Origin: JBAZHE01 sp964547855
GTDB taxonomy: Bacteria > Patescibacteriota > Patescibacteriia > Patescibacteriales > WJLG01
DNA: 64,000 nucleotides
Reading direction: 5' to 3'
Assembly: GCA_964547855.1 (NCBI GenBank)
Contig: CAZJPG010000001.1
Location: 62,001 to 126,000 of the forward strand
Part shown: positions 31,307-40,052 of the stretch, one piece after another
Numbering within the stretch: position 1 is the first letter of the stretch
Layout: the number at the start of each line of letters is the position of its first letter
Translations under genes and position numbers: made by a program
Notes under the pieces: model-generated
Database searches by the model: none
Seen by the model: only the letters and a program-made list of their open reading frames with translations
Told to the model about the DNA's origin: nothing

Positions 31307-32593
31307 ATGTCAAAATACATAATCAATGGACCAGCGAAACTACACGGAGAGATCGATGTCAAAGGGGCAAAAAATCACGCACTAAAAGTGATTCCAGCCG
31401 CCATACTATCTTCGGAAAAGATAACCATTAAAAATCTTCCTGACATAGAGGACGTCAAGCAGTCTTTATCTTTAATATCCGACCTTGGGGCCAAGATAGA
31501 AAAAAAAGACAACGGCGATGTCGTTATCGATCCCAGTGAAGTGAACAAAACAGAATTGTCTCCATCCTTCGCCAATAAATTTCGCGCGTCGATAATGTTC
31601 GTCGCACCACTTCTCGCCCACTTCGGACACGTTCGTTTTCCTCATCCTGGTGGTTGCGTGATCGGCGCTGGCGAAAGACCGATCGATCTTTTTCTCGAAG
31701 GCTTCGCCGCTCTTGGTGCCGAAGTCGGCGTTGACAATGGATTCTATGACATAAAGACATCTGGCCGGCTATCTGGAGGTAATTTTTTCTTTCCAGTGGT
31801 CAGCGTCACAGCCACTGAATCTTTAATGATGGCAGCGGTCTTGTCCGACGGAAAGACCACTTTAAAAAATTGTGCCATGGAACCAGAGATCAAAGCTCTG
31901 GCCGACTACTTAAATGAGAACGGAGCTAAGATATCAGGGGCTGGAACTCCCAATATGACAATAGAGGGAGTCGAGAAGATATCAGCTTCCGAGTGCCACG
32001 TAATACCAGACCGTATAGAAACTGGATCATTCATGTGCTTGGCCGCAGCCGCTCATTCGGAGATCACCATTAAAAAATGCGTCCCCGAACATGTCGAATC
32101 GCTTTTAGAAATATTCAAAAGATCGAACATCGGTTTTGAAGTAGGAACTGATTGGATCAAAATACTCGCCACTGAAAATTTTGAACCTTACAGTATAAAA
32201 ACCCATGAATACCCAGGATTTCCCACGGATCTACAGTCTCCATACACAGTTTTAATGACACAAGCCAACGGCGCGTCGATAATTTTCGAAACGATCTACG
32301 ACCGTCGCTTGATATACACCGACCTTCTGTCGCAGATGGGGGCGGATATAATAATGTGCGATCCTCATCGCGTCGTCGTCAATGGACCGTCGCCTCTTCA
32401 TGGCCGCCGACTAACCAGCCCAGACCTTAGAGCGGGCATTGCCCTGATCATCGCCGCCATAGTCGCTAAAGGAAAGACCGAAATCGACAACATCTACCAA
32501 ATAGAGCGCGGCTATGAAGATATAGTCGGTAGATTGTCGTCATTAGGAGCTGATATAAAAAGAGTCGAAGATTGCCCGACTTCTTGCGATTAA
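31307..32593 (+). CDS. murA: UDP-N-acetylglucosamine 1-carboxyvinyltransferase (MurA)
   Basis: First committed step of peptidoglycan synthesis: transfers enolpyruvate from PEP to UDP-GlcNAc in the cytosol. 428 aa, full length. It begins YIINGPAKLHGEIDVKGAKNHALK, carrying the Lys-Asn pair of the substrate site. The mobile loop PGGCVIGAGERPIDL (residues ~114-128) keeps the active-site Cys, so fosfomycin would be expected to act. A two-residue insertion (GE) follows relative to E. coli (TIGARPVDL). The general-base region reads YPGFPTDLQSP. Its stop is 1 bp before the next ATG, so both are in one operon. It shows that the cell makes its own peptidoglycan. Confidence 0.96.
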   Translation: MSKYIINGPAKLHGEIDVKGAKNHALKVIPAAILSSEKITIKNLPDIEDVKQSLSLISDLGAKIEKKDNGDVVIDPSEVNKTELSPSFANKFRASIMFVAPLLAHFGHVRFPHPGGCVIGAGERPIDLFLEGFAALGAEVGVDNGFYDIKTSGRLSGGNFFFPVVSVTATESLMMAAVLSDGKTTLKNCAMEPEIKALADYLNENGAKISGAGTPNMTIEGVEKISASECHVIPDRIETGSFMCLAAAAHSEITIKKCVPEHVESLLEIFKRSNIGFEVGTDWIKILATENFEPYSIKTHEYPGFPTDLQSPYTVLMTQANGASIIFETIYDRRLIYTDLLSQMGADIIMCDPHRVVVNGPSPLHGRRLTSPDLRAGIALIIAAIVAKGKTEIDNIYQIERGYEDIVGRLSSLGADIKRVEDCPTSCD

Positions 32594-32594
32594 T

Positions 32595-33944
32595 ATGACA
32601 AAGATAAAAAGAAAGATATTATTTTTTATATTCTTAACGGCCTTTTTCGTATTGACGCCGTATATTTTACTTTACGCCTCTGGCTACCAATTCGATTGGC
32701 GTCGGCCATTCTCGCCACTAATGATCCAAAAAACCGGTATGGCCATAGTCTACTCGGAACCGTCAGGCGCCAGCATTTATTTGAACGACAAGAAACAAAA
32801 AGACCTATCGCTGTCTTTAAATTTTGGCCATGACAATTCCTTGAAGACCCCGGTAAAAATGAAAAATCTTCTTCCTGGCTCATACGACCTTAGAGTCGAA
32901 CTTCCTGGGTATTGGCCCTGGACAAGACGAATAACCATCCACCCTGGACAGATAACCCATGTTCTTGATATAAATCTTTTCCGCAAAGACTTGCCTGTTT
33001 TAATCGCTAAATCTTCTGTCGGTGACATATACCCATCGCCAAACCATAAAAAAGCCTTACTTGAGAACGGAGATTTGATCGACCTTAAGACCGAATCCGT
33101 CGAAATGAAATTAGCCTCGTCAACCCCGGCATCATGGTCGTCCGATGGAAACAGGATCATCGGCGGAGGCGAAGCTATCAATTTAAAAGACAGGACCAAG
33201 GACGTCTCACTCAAAAATGTCATTGGCCCCGATATATCGAATCCAAAATGGCTATACGGAGACAGTGGGCAAATCGCCTATATCTATAACGAAGGTCTTA
33301 ATCGTTTTGACTTAGACAAAAAGACTGATTATGTGATCGATGACAATGAAGAGATATTAGACCATGCATCTCGCAATGGCGAAGTTGTCTATGTCGCGAA
33401 AAATGGCTTTTCGGCTAAATTGAAGATATATTCTTTATCAGAAAAAAAGATCAGCCAAGAGATAGACTTGCCACCATCCGATGGTTATACTTTTCTAGAC
33501 AACGGCAATAGTTTGGTAAACCTATACGATTCTAAATATAAAATATTATATTTGATCGATCCGTCATCTCAAATCACTCCTTTGGTCGAGATAGTCAATA
33601 ACGCCAAATACTTCGAATGGTTCGACGACAAAACACTTTTCTTCGCCAATGATTCGGAAATATGGTTGCTAGACCTCAAAAGCGACTCTCGCCGCTTGCT
33701 GCTGAGATGGAGCGAGCCTTTAAAAGGCATAGTTAAAACTAAGAGCGACAACTACCTGCTCTTTCATACCGACAACAGTCTCAAAGTCTTAACATGGGAT
33801 AAGGGCGATGAAAAATTACAAGTGACGGAAATATTAAAACTAGAAAAGATTGCCTCTCCTTTCTTCTCAGAAAACGAAAACTCTATATATTTCTCCGGCA
33901 AGATCGGAAATCAGGAAGGTCTCTACAAATTGAATCTGAAATAA
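32595..33944 (+). CDS. Membrane-anchored PEGA-domain beta-propeller-like protein
   Basis: 449 aa. Residues ~6-27 are one membrane span (ILFFIFLTAFFVLTPYILLY) with a basic N-terminus. A PEGA domain follows at about 48-130 (IVYSEPSGASIYLNDK ... LLPGSYDLRVELPGYWPW). The remaining ~310 residues are short repeated beta segments (for example SWSSDGNRIIGGG, ISNPKWLYGDSGQIAYIY, WFDDKTLFFANDSEIWLLDLKS) resembling a TolB/WD40-like propeller. PEGA domains are usually surface or envelope proteins. The gene follows murA directly, suggesting a wall-related job, but no enzymatic residues can be named. This architecture is frequent in CPR genomes next to murA-like genes, as far as I recall. Confidence 0.8.
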   Translation: MTKIKRKILFFIFLTAFFVLTPYILLYASGYQFDWRRPFSPLMIQKTGMAIVYSEPSGASIYLNDKKQKDLSLSLNFGHDNSLKTPVKMKNLLPGSYDLRVELPGYWPWTRRITIHPGQITHVLDINLFRKDLPVLIAKSSVGDIYPSPNHKKALLENGDLIDLKTESVEMKLASSTPASWSSDGNRIIGGGEAINLKDRTKDVSLKNVIGPDISNPKWLYGDSGQIAYIYNEGLNRFDLDKKTDYVIDDNEEILDHASRNGEVVYVAKNGFSAKLKIYSLSEKKISQEIDLPPSDGYTFLDNGNSLVNLYDSKYKILYLIDPSSQITPLVEIVNNAKYFEWFDDKTLFFANDSEIWLLDLKSDSRRLLLRWSEPLKGIVKTKSDNYLLFHTDNSLKVLTWDKGDEKLQVTEILKLEKIASPFFSENENSIYFSGKIGNQEGLYKLNLK

Positions 33945-33949
33945 ACAAA

Positions 33950-33979
33950 AAACCGCTGGCCGAATGGCTGGCGGTTTTT
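33950..33979. terminator. Bidirectional terminator between convergent genes
   Basis: 12-bp stem AAACCGCTGGCC/GGCTGGCGGTTT (two G-T pairs), GAAT loop, T-run on the plus strand and T-run on the minus strand. It serves the murA operon and the galU operon. Confidence 0.88.
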
Positions 33980-33998
33980 AGCTTTGAACTTGATATAT

Positions 33999-34862
33999 TT
34001 AACCGATCTCTTTTTTACAAAAATCCTTCAACTTATCCTTTAGATCTTCTCGATCCAATGCATACTTTAAAGTCGCCTTTAAGTAATTCCACGGATCGCC
34101 GGTGGTCAACCACTCACCCTCCTCGACCTTCTTAGCATGGACCTCGCCTCCTTTTTCGATATACTTACCAATGGCATCGACGATCCATAGTTCGCCTCCT
34201 TTACCAAGAGGAGTCTTAGCTAGTTCATCGATTATATTTTGATCCAACACCATGCGACCAAAGTCGGCTAAACGAGACGGAGCCTCTTCGATCGAAGGTT
34301 TCTCGATTATCCTCTTTATCCTATTCGACCCATCTTCTAGCTCGGCGATACCGTAACGACTGACCTCCTCCAATGGAACCTCCTGAAAGGCCATAATAGG
34401 CTTGCCATCGCGCTCATAATCCTCGACCATCGACTTAGTAAATGATGTTTTTGACCTAACTAAGTCATCGCCAAAACAGAAAACGAACGGCTCATCCTTG
34501 ACTAAATTGGCCGCAGAAAGTATCGGCACTCCATTGCCGTATTGCGGGCGCTGGCGAACATAGATAAAATTGGCTAAATTAGCGACCCTCTCTATTTCTT
34601 CGGCCAAAGAATCCTTGCCGGCTTTCTTGAGATCGTAAAGCAAGGAAAGGTTATGATCGAAATGATCCTCTAAAGGCTTTTTATCCCACTTAGTCACCAA
34701 TATTATATCAGTTATGCCGGCCTCGACTAACTCCTCGACGACCAACTGAATTATTGGCTTGTCGATGATCGGTAACATTTCCTTAGGCATCGCCTTAGTT
34801 GCTGGCAAAAGACGTGTGCCAGAGCCAGCGACGGCCACGATGGCCTTAGTTATTTTAGGCAT
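33999..34862 (-). CDS. galU: UTP-glucose-1-phosphate uridylyltransferase (GalU)
   Basis: Makes UDP-glucose from UTP and glucose-1-phosphate for surface glycans. 287 aa, family length. The nucleotide-binding loop reads KAIVAVAGSGTRLLPATKAMPKEMLP. The central QRPQYGNGVPILSA and FCFGDDLV (metal-binding Asp) are present, as are GRMVLDQNI and a C-terminal TTGDPWNYLKATLKYAL. The usual PxAGxGTR reads VAVAGSGTR here. The gene lies 1 bp after a family-2 glycosyltransferase in the same operon. UDP-glucose could feed the dehydrogenase-like enzyme at 50361. Confidence 0.95.
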   Translation of the reverse strand: MPKITKAIVAVAGSGTRLLPATKAMPKEMLPIIDKPIIQLVVEELVEAGITDIILVTKWDKKPLEDHFDHNLSLLYDLKKAGKDSLAEEIERVANLANFIYVRQRPQYGNGVPILSAANLVKDEPFVFCFGDDLVRSKTSFTKSMVEDYERDGKPIMAFQEVPLEEVSRYGIAELEDGSNRIKRIIEKPSIEEAPSRLADFGRMVLDQNIIDELAKTPLGKGGELWIVDAIGKYIEKGGEVHAKKVEEGEWLTTGDPWNYLKATLKYALDREDLKDKLKDFCKKEIG

Positions 34863-34863
34863 A

Positions 34864-35649
34864 TTATCGACTTAAAAAATATTTAAACCAGGACTTAAGA
34901 TGTTCCCTGGTCAATTTATCCGTCAAAGGAGCTATGTACCATGGCTTATCGGCGCTTTGTCTGGCATGGTCGTGAACCACTGCGGCTTCCGGCAAATAAA
35001 TAACTTTCATTCCGTGTTTTTTCTTTATACGTCGGCAGAGATCGGTATCTTCGAAATACATAAAGTACTTCTCATCAAAAAGAAAACCATCCTTATCGGC
35101 GATCTCCCGCTTAATCATAAGACACGAGCCCATCACCCAATCCACTTCCCTTACCTCTTTATGATCGTAGTCCTTCATTAAAAATTCATTCAAATGCTCT
35201 CCGGCTAAACCGCCGAAAAAAGTACGGCGCAATATTGGGGTGTGAAATTTAGGGAAACGTAAACATGAATATTGCAAGGTTCCGTCACTATTCAAAAGCT
35301 TCGGCCCAACCAAACCAACGTCTTGGTGCGCATCCAAATAAGCGACCATTTTTGGTATGGCATCGCTCTTTATCAAAGTATCTGGGTTTAATATCAATAG
35401 ATATCTTCCGCTTGCCGACCTAACCCCAAGATTGTTGCCGCCGCCCATGCCTAAATTCTTCTCACTAACGATAATCCTAACTTCAGGGAAAGCACTAGCT
35501 ATGGCCTTGGCATCGCCATTACCAGAAGCATTATCCACGACTATCGTCTCATGCAAAAAACCGCCCCAATCCGCATTTTTAAGCGAATCTAGGCACTTTA
35601 AAGTCTTTTCCAAGCTCTTAAAATTGACTATTATTACACTAACATCCAT
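34864..35649 (-). CDS. Family-2 glycosyltransferase, rhamnosyltransferase-like (261 aa)
   Basis: GT-A fold transferase in the cytosol that adds a sugar to a growing lipid-linked glycan. It begins VSVIIVNFKSLEKTLKCLDSL and has VVDNASG (nucleotide-binding Asp), LGMGGGNNLGVR and LLILNPDT (the DxD-type position). DWVMGSCLMIKREI and FMYFEDTDLCRRIKKKHG carry the likely catalytic ED. This pattern is that of WbbL-like rhamnosyltransferases, but donor and acceptor cannot be read from sequence. It precedes galU with 1 bp spacing. A strong terminator lies upstream at 35742-35775, so this pair likely has its own promoter. Confidence 0.88.
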   Translation of the reverse strand: MDVSVIIVNFKSLEKTLKCLDSLKNADWGGFLHETIVVDNASGNGDAKAIASAFPEVRIIVSEKNLGMGGGNNLGVRSASGRYLLILNPDTLIKSDAIPKMVAYLDAHQDVGLVGPKLLNSDGTLQYSCLRFPKFHTPILRRTFFGGLAGEHLNEFLMKDYDHKEVREVDWVMGSCLMIKREIADKDGFLFDEKYFMYFEDTDLCRRIKKKHGMKVIYLPEAAVVHDHARQSADKPWYIAPLTDKLTREHLKSWFKYFLSR

Positions 35650-35741
35650 ATCATTAAAAGGGCCTTACGGAGCCCTTACTTTAAGAATACTTCCTTGTTT
35701 TTCTAAAGTCAACCGAACGAACAATCGCAAAGTAAAAAAAT

Positions 35742-35775
35742 AAAAAGACTGCCGATCATCTACGGCGGTCTTTTT
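35742..35775 (-). terminator. Terminator after the 35792 glycosyltransferase gene
   Basis: 13-bp stem AAAAAGACTGCCG/CGGCGGTCTTTTT with an 8-nt loop and a T-rich tract on the minus strand, 16 bp past the stop. Confidence 0.85.
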
Positions 35776-35791
35776 AAAACGCGATTTTTTC

Positions 35792-36841
35792 CTACAAGAT
35801 CTTCTTAGCGATCGACCAATACGCCTCAAAAAACGGATTGGCGAATTTTCTCAATATGACATTGTCGACTTCCTGAGAAACGATCTGCCCGACCATAGAA
35901 TCGGTTAAATCCTTATCAGGAACTCGGCGCAAAGTTTGAATGCGCTTTCTTTCAATCAAAAGCCGACGCCAAGAACCAGGACGCAAAAAATAAATATATG
36001 ACCTTAGCTTCTCTTTAAACCAGCCGCGCAAAACAGCGAAGGCGATCTGCCCCATCTCCATGATAATCAGGGCCGGCAATATAGATAAAATAGTTGTCAG
36101 CTCGTAAAAAGAAAAAATAAAAATAAAACGGTTCCTTTCCATTAGGTATATCTTTTTAATACTGCGAGAAAACTCGAATTTATGGAAACAGACCGATTTC
36201 GGAACTAAGATAATGCGGTAACCCAAAAGCCTGACTTTCCACCCAACTTCGACATCGTCATGATACATAAAATAATCCTCGTTGTAGCCACCGATAGATT
36301 CAAAGACTTTCTTTTTTATAGCCAAACTACAACCGCTGGCATAGCCTTTTATTTCTGGACACCCTTCGATCTCGCGATCCTCTTCCATGTAAGCCGAAGT
36401 GAACCCGAACCCCAGAAAATGCAATCTATTGCCCAAACTATTTATTCTAGCTTTATTACCATCTTCAGGATATACCAAGATCTTCGATTGGGCGATGCCG
36501 ACCGACTCATCTCTTTCAAGTGCTCCGACCAATTCCGAAAGCCAACGCTCGTCAAAGGCCGTGTCCATATTGGCGATAACTATCGTTTCGGCGCCATCGG
36601 CTATGGCCGCTTTAGCGCCAGCATTGTTGGCCGCGGAATAATTGCCATCGTCGCGGGAAATTATCGACGCTTCTGGATACATTTTCACCAAAAAATCGCG
36701 ACTCTCCTGGCTCGAAGCGTTATCCACTATATATACTTTAAAATCTTGGCGATCTTGAGAACGCAAAGAATCCCGACACTCGGACAAGAATTTCTTGGCA
36801 TATTCTTTGTAGTTCACTAAAACTATTCCGACTTTATTCAT
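35792..36841 (-). CDS. Family-2 glycosyltransferase with C-terminal membrane segment (349 aa)
   Basis: The GT-A core fills residues 1-235: GIVLVNYKEYAKKFLSEC, YIVDNASS, NAGAKAAIADGAETIVIANMDTAF, YASGCSLAIKKKVFESIGGYNEDYFMYHDDVEVGWK (DD in the catalytic position) and VCFHKFEFSRS. A hydrophobic stretch (FIFIFSFYELTTILSILPALII, ~240-262) and a basic tail (RRLLIERKRIQTLRRVP) indicate attachment to the inner face of the membrane. It is the last gene of the operon that starts at 39903. Substrate unknown. Confidence 0.87.
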   Translation of the reverse strand: MNKVGIVLVNYKEYAKKFLSECRDSLRSQDRQDFKVYIVDNASSQESRDFLVKMYPEASIISRDDGNYSAANNAGAKAAIADGAETIVIANMDTAFDERWLSELVGALERDESVGIAQSKILVYPEDGNKARINSLGNRLHFLGFGFTSAYMEEDREIEGCPEIKGYASGCSLAIKKKVFESIGGYNEDYFMYHDDVEVGWKVRLLGYRIILVPKSVCFHKFEFSRSIKKIYLMERNRFIFIFSFYELTTILSILPALIIMEMGQIAFAVLRGWFKEKLRSYIYFLRPGSWRRLLIERKRIQTLRRVPDKDLTDSMVGQIVSQEVDNVILRKFANPFFEAYWSIAKKIL

Positions 36842-36856
36842 TTCAAAATATTGTTC

Positions 36857-37744
36857 CTAAGTCTTACTCCTTCCCTTGATCCCTAGCACAGAGAAAAACT
36901 TAGTCAAGAAGAATCCGATCTCCCAGGCAAAATTCAAAACTAAACCCTGCCAAGACGGATGCCATTTTTTAAAATAAGAGAGCATCGAAGCGCGAAAATA
37001 CCTCTGTGTAGAAAGACGCGGCAACTGCACGAAACTTTGGCCTACGAAATCGACACAAGAAGAATCCGGTGTATACCAAACTTCCTCCTTGGCCTGTTTA
37101 GCGGAACGACAAAGATCGACCTCTTCGAACCACAAAAAATACCGCTCATCCAAAACCTCGCCTTTATCCAATCTATCCTGACCGATAATCTTAAGCAAAG
37201 ACGAACGACGGATGGCCATGAAACCGCCGCGAACCGAATCGACTTTCTGCGACTTTTCATAGTCAAAATCCTTTCTTAGATAACCGTCGAGCACGGCCGG
37301 AAAAATATGCGGCACCTTTAAAACCACCATTAGCTGATCAAAAAGCGTCGGAAATCTCCTGACATGGCGCAGAATTTCCCCTTTCTCATCAATTAATCGC
37401 GCACCAGCGATAGCCGCCTGCGGATTATTATCTAGCCATTTTGCCAAGTCATCAAAAGTACTTTTATTCGGCAAGGTGTCAGGATTCAAAAGCAAGACAT
37501 AACGGCCGACTGACTGACGAAAAGCCTGATTATTGGCTTTGGCAAAGCCTAAATTATCTGAATTGGCGATCAGCTTAACTTGAGGAAAATCACGCTCGAC
37601 CATTTCAGCCGTTCCATCAGCCGAATGATTATCGACTACAAAAACCTCGAATTTAAATCCGGTCTTGCTCAAAAAAATACGAGATAGATTATCTTTCAAT
37701 TTTTCTTTGACGTTCCAAGAGACTATTATTATCGATAAATCCAT
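36857..37744 (-). CDS. Family-2 glycosyltransferase (295 aa)
   Basis: It begins LSIIIVSWNVKEKLKDNL and has VFVVDNHSADGTAEMV, NLGFAKANNQAFRQS, VLLLNPDTLP and RGGFMAIRRSSLL. YFLWFEEVDLCRSAK carries a Glu-Glu-Val-Asp in the catalytic place. The tail has a hydrophobic segment (LNFAWEIGFFLTKFFSVLGI). It is a WbbL-like family member and a paralogue of its two neighbours on the same strand. It lies 15 bp from the upstream half-MFS gene and 15 bp from the next transferase. Three such enzymes in one stretch suggest a short oligosaccharide built in steps. Confidence 0.87.
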   Translation of the reverse strand: MDLSIIIVSWNVKEKLKDNLSRIFLSKTGFKFEVFVVDNHSADGTAEMVERDFPQVKLIANSDNLGFAKANNQAFRQSVGRYVLLLNPDTLPNKSTFDDLAKWLDNNPQAAIAGARLIDEKGEILRHVRRFPTLFDQLMVVLKVPHIFPAVLDGYLRKDFDYEKSQKVDSVRGGFMAIRRSSLLKIIGQDRLDKGEVLDERYFLWFEEVDLCRSAKQAKEEVWYTPDSSCVDFVGQSFVQLPRLSTQRYFRASMLSYFKKWHPSWQGLVLNFAWEIGFFLTKFFSVLGIKGRSKT

Positions 37745-37759
37745 TTGATATTACGAATA

Positions 37760-38401
37760 TTAATCCCCCTTTAAAACATGCCCTTTCCTCATGTGGCTAT
37801 ATATACCGATTAAAAATAGAGAGCCAAAGACATTGAGTAAGCTTACGACTATAAACAAAGCTTTAAATCCATACTCATTGGCCAAAAATCCGCCCAAAGA
37901 AGCGCAGGCCGCCATGGACAACCCCGAAGCCGTCTGGTATATCCCCCATTCATATCCTTCTCTTTGTTTGTCGATATGGCGCGTAAAGATCGCTAACCAA
38001 GTCGGCAAAGCGGCAGCAGAGAATAATCCATATAAAAATTGCACGGCATAAAGCTTTGTCGGCGTATCGCAAAAAATATAAAGTATCGGCACCAAAGCGA
38101 GCATTAAAGAGCTTACGAACATAAACCAAAAATCATCGCGTTCTCCTTTGATCTTGTCTATCATCCAGCCAAACGGAATTTGCATCAAACTGCGAACGGT
38201 CAATAATATACCCTCGGCGATACCCACGACTTCCACCGAACCGCCGACTATTTGACCAGTGATGAAAACAGCGAAGATCGGACCAATGAAAGAGAACCCA
38301 CCCATGATCATTATGTCCGACAAAGTTAAAAATTTTATCACCGGATTCATCTTCTTGATGGCTCCGACTTCCTTAATGGTCTTGACTTGATTTTGGCTCA
38401 T
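37760..38401 (-). CDS. Half-length major facilitator superfamily protein (six spans, 213 aa)
   Basis: Six hydrophobic segments fit residues ~27-48, 55-78, 88-108, 115-137, 150-170 and 174-198. The loop after span 2 carries GWMIDKIKGERDDF, matching MFS motif A (GxxxD(K/R)xG(R/K)). A normal MFS carrier has twelve spans, so this is only the N-terminal half. There is no sign of a frameshift: the next gene follows after 15 bp and the stop is clean. It could work as a dimer, be a degenerate transporter, or pair with another half elsewhere. It lies 1 bp after the DUF167 gene. Substrate unknown. Confidence 0.75.
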   Translation of the reverse strand: MSQNQVKTIKEVGAIKKMNPVIKFLTLSDIMIMGGFSFIGPIFAVFITGQIVGGSVEVVGIAEGILLTVRSLMQIPFGWMIDKIKGERDDFWFMFVSSLMLALVPILYIFCDTPTKLYAVQFLYGLFSAAALPTWLAIFTRHIDKQREGYEWGIYQTASGLSMAACASLGGFLANEYGFKALFIVVSLLNVFGSLFLIGIYSHMRKGHVLKGD

Positions 38402-38402
38402 T

Positions 38403-38669
38403 TTATTTTTTGATCCTTATTAACTTAACACGGTCGCCCGCGCCAGCCACCAGGGCCAAGGAGTCTTTAGGCACTCCGAATTCTTTAGCCAAAAAACGTA
38501 ATAACTCGATATTGGCCTTGCCTCTTTCTGGTTGAGCGGCCACGGAAATCTTAATAGTCCCGTCGGCCATCACATCTTTAACCTCTGTCTTTGCGGCCCC
38601 AGGAATCGCCTTTATCTTAAGATAGACGCTGCCTTTTTCGTCCAACTCCACTCTCTCCTTAGAAAACAT
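38403..38669 (-). CDS. DUF167 (YggU-like) family protein
   Basis: 88 aa from MFSKERVELDEKG. The ATG at 38669 lies one base after the upstream stop (TAGTATG), pointing to translational coupling; the longer frame to 38765 overlaps the upstream gene. Family hallmarks are LKIKAIPGAAKTEV near residue 17, a DGTIKISVAAQPERGKANIELLRFLA core and a final VAGAGDRVKLIRI. Structures of this family are small alpha/beta folds. Their role is not settled, and I give none. Confidence 0.9.
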   Translation of the reverse strand: MFSKERVELDEKGSVYLKIKAIPGAAKTEVKDVMADGTIKISVAAQPERGKANIELLRFLAKEFGVPKDSLALVAGAGDRVKLIRIKK

Positions 38670-38670
38670 A

Positions 38671-39903
38671 CTATTTAGCCACGAACAACAAAGCGTTCGG
38701 TATGCTACGACCAGGACCGATCTTATATTCGTTGTTGTAATAAAGGGCGGTGGAATTTCCTCCATCTAAATTCATGGCATAATCCATCTTTAAAGCCTTC
38801 ATCACTGCCGCCAAATCTTCTACTGTAGCGTTTCTAACGAATACTAGATATATGGTGCCGGCAGGATTGATACCAGCCTTGGTATAACCAATGGCGTTGC
38901 GCCAAGTCTTGGTCGTTCTTTGTCCATAATCCATATCAGAGGACTTAAGCACCACTGAGCCATTCTCTATTAGGCCAGGCTTATTGCTTATGGCCGCTGA
39001 GACTTTTTTCCCAGTCAACGATTCGAAATTATCTACGCTCCTAAAGTCGGAAGCGGCGGAAAAATAATAGAATTTATTATCTTCGTCGAAAACCATCATT
39101 GGTCCAGTGGTCGGATACTTAGTCTGATCTTCATTTACCATGGTCTTTGATAACGTGTTATACACTGGCGAAAAATAATATCCGAGCTTAGAGCCCGTGT
39201 CGAAATAGCTACCGTTAACAGCGGCGAAGGCTTTATGATTGGCCACATAATCATAAAGCGATTTGGTAGGGCAATTAGAAGAACACTTCTCCACTCCAGC
39301 GGTATCGGTAACGACTTTTAGACTTAATTTACTCAAAGCTATTTCCACGATATCGACATAAAAATCACCGCGATCGGTTTTTACGGTTTGGCGATATTTA
39401 TAATTGCTAAAATTATTAGCGGCGTCATCCTTTTGAGCCTTAGGTATGGTATTCAAATTAGCCTTAGTTATCCCAAGCCCCAAGCGACGCATCACGGAGA
39501 ATGCATCAGAAGGGCGGCCAAGATAATATTTTTTCAAATCGACCGGATTGACATACCAAGACTCACCGTTCTTTTCGACGCGCAAAAGAATGCGGCCGGA
39601 AAGTTTTTTGGCGAAAGCACGGTCGCCGGAAGCTGACGTACCTTCCTGGGCGATTCTCTGAAAATCCGCTTCAGACACACCAAGAGCCATTGTGCGCATC
39701 AAATTGAAAGCATCGGTCGGCCGACCCAGATAAAAACGCTCCTTACCAACTGGATCGATATACCAAGCCTCACCCTTGCCCTCGACATCCAGAAGGATTC
39801 GACCAGACAAAGAATCAGCTAGTCCAGCGGCATAGACCGGTGTAGCTGCCTTTGGGATCACAAAGGAAAGTACCAAAAACAAGATAAAAAAACCTTTTTT
39901 CAT
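38671..39903 (-). CDS. Secreted phosphodiester glycosidase (NAGPA-type) with two N-terminal ~55-residue repeats
   Basis: 410 aa from MKKGFFILFLVLSFVIPKAA, a signal peptide with likely cleavage near PVYAAG. Two repeats follow, LSGRILLDVEGKGEAWYIDP...YYLGRPTDAF-like and LSGRILLRVEKNGESWYVNP...YYLGRPSDAF, each ending in an LGLGI(T/S) segment. Such pairs are common in CPR exported proteins. From residue ~170 comes a phosphodiester glycosidase domain (DUF2233-type): AAVNGSYFDTGS, WRNAIGYTK and YAMNLDGGNSTALYYNN. Relatives cleave GlcNAc-1-phosphodiesters or act on exopolysaccharide. An AGGGAG lies 18 nt before the chosen ATG, unusually far. It heads the operon down to 35792. Confidence 0.88.
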   Translation of the reverse strand: MKKGFFILFLVLSFVIPKAATPVYAAGLADSLSGRILLDVEGKGEAWYIDPVGKERFYLGRPTDAFNLMRTMALGVSEADFQRIAQEGTSASGDRAFAKKLSGRILLRVEKNGESWYVNPVDLKKYYLGRPSDAFSVMRRLGLGITKANLNTIPKAQKDDAANNFSNYKYRQTVKTDRGDFYVDIVEIALSKLSLKVVTDTAGVEKCSSNCPTKSLYDYVANHKAFAAVNGSYFDTGSKLGYYFSPVYNTLSKTMVNEDQTKYPTTGPMMVFDEDNKFYYFSAASDFRSVDNFESLTGKKVSAAISNKPGLIENGSVVLKSSDMDYGQRTTKTWRNAIGYTKAGINPAGTIYLVFVRNATVEDLAAVMKALKMDYAMNLDGGNSTALYYNNEYKIGPGRSIPNALLFVAK

Positions 39904-39936
39904 ATGATAGATTTTAATTTTCTCCCTGATAATACT

Positions 39937-39965
39937 AGTATATACCCTAATATGGCAGTCGACAA
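39937..39965 (-). promoter_or_regulatory. Promoter of the NAGPA-DUF167-MFS-glycosyltransferase operon
   Basis: TTGTCG, 17-bp spacer, TATACT on the minus strand, giving a leader of roughly 27 nt. It is back to back with the promoter at 39967-39995. Confidence 0.6.
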
Positions 39966-39966
39966 A

Positions 39967-39995
39967 TTGACAAAAAATCACTTTTTACCTAAAAT
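39967..39995 (+). promoter_or_regulatory. Promoter of the unknown 40053-40804 gene pair
   Basis: A consensus -35 TTGACA, 17-bp spacer and -10 TAAAAT on the plus strand, with the start codon about 57 bp downstream. Its -35 is one base away from the -35 of the divergent promoter. Confidence 0.75.
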
Positions 39996-40052
39996 AACCA
40001 ATGCTACTTTTTTAGACCTTTTTCAATTAACAGTCCCAAAGGAGGGTGCTTA

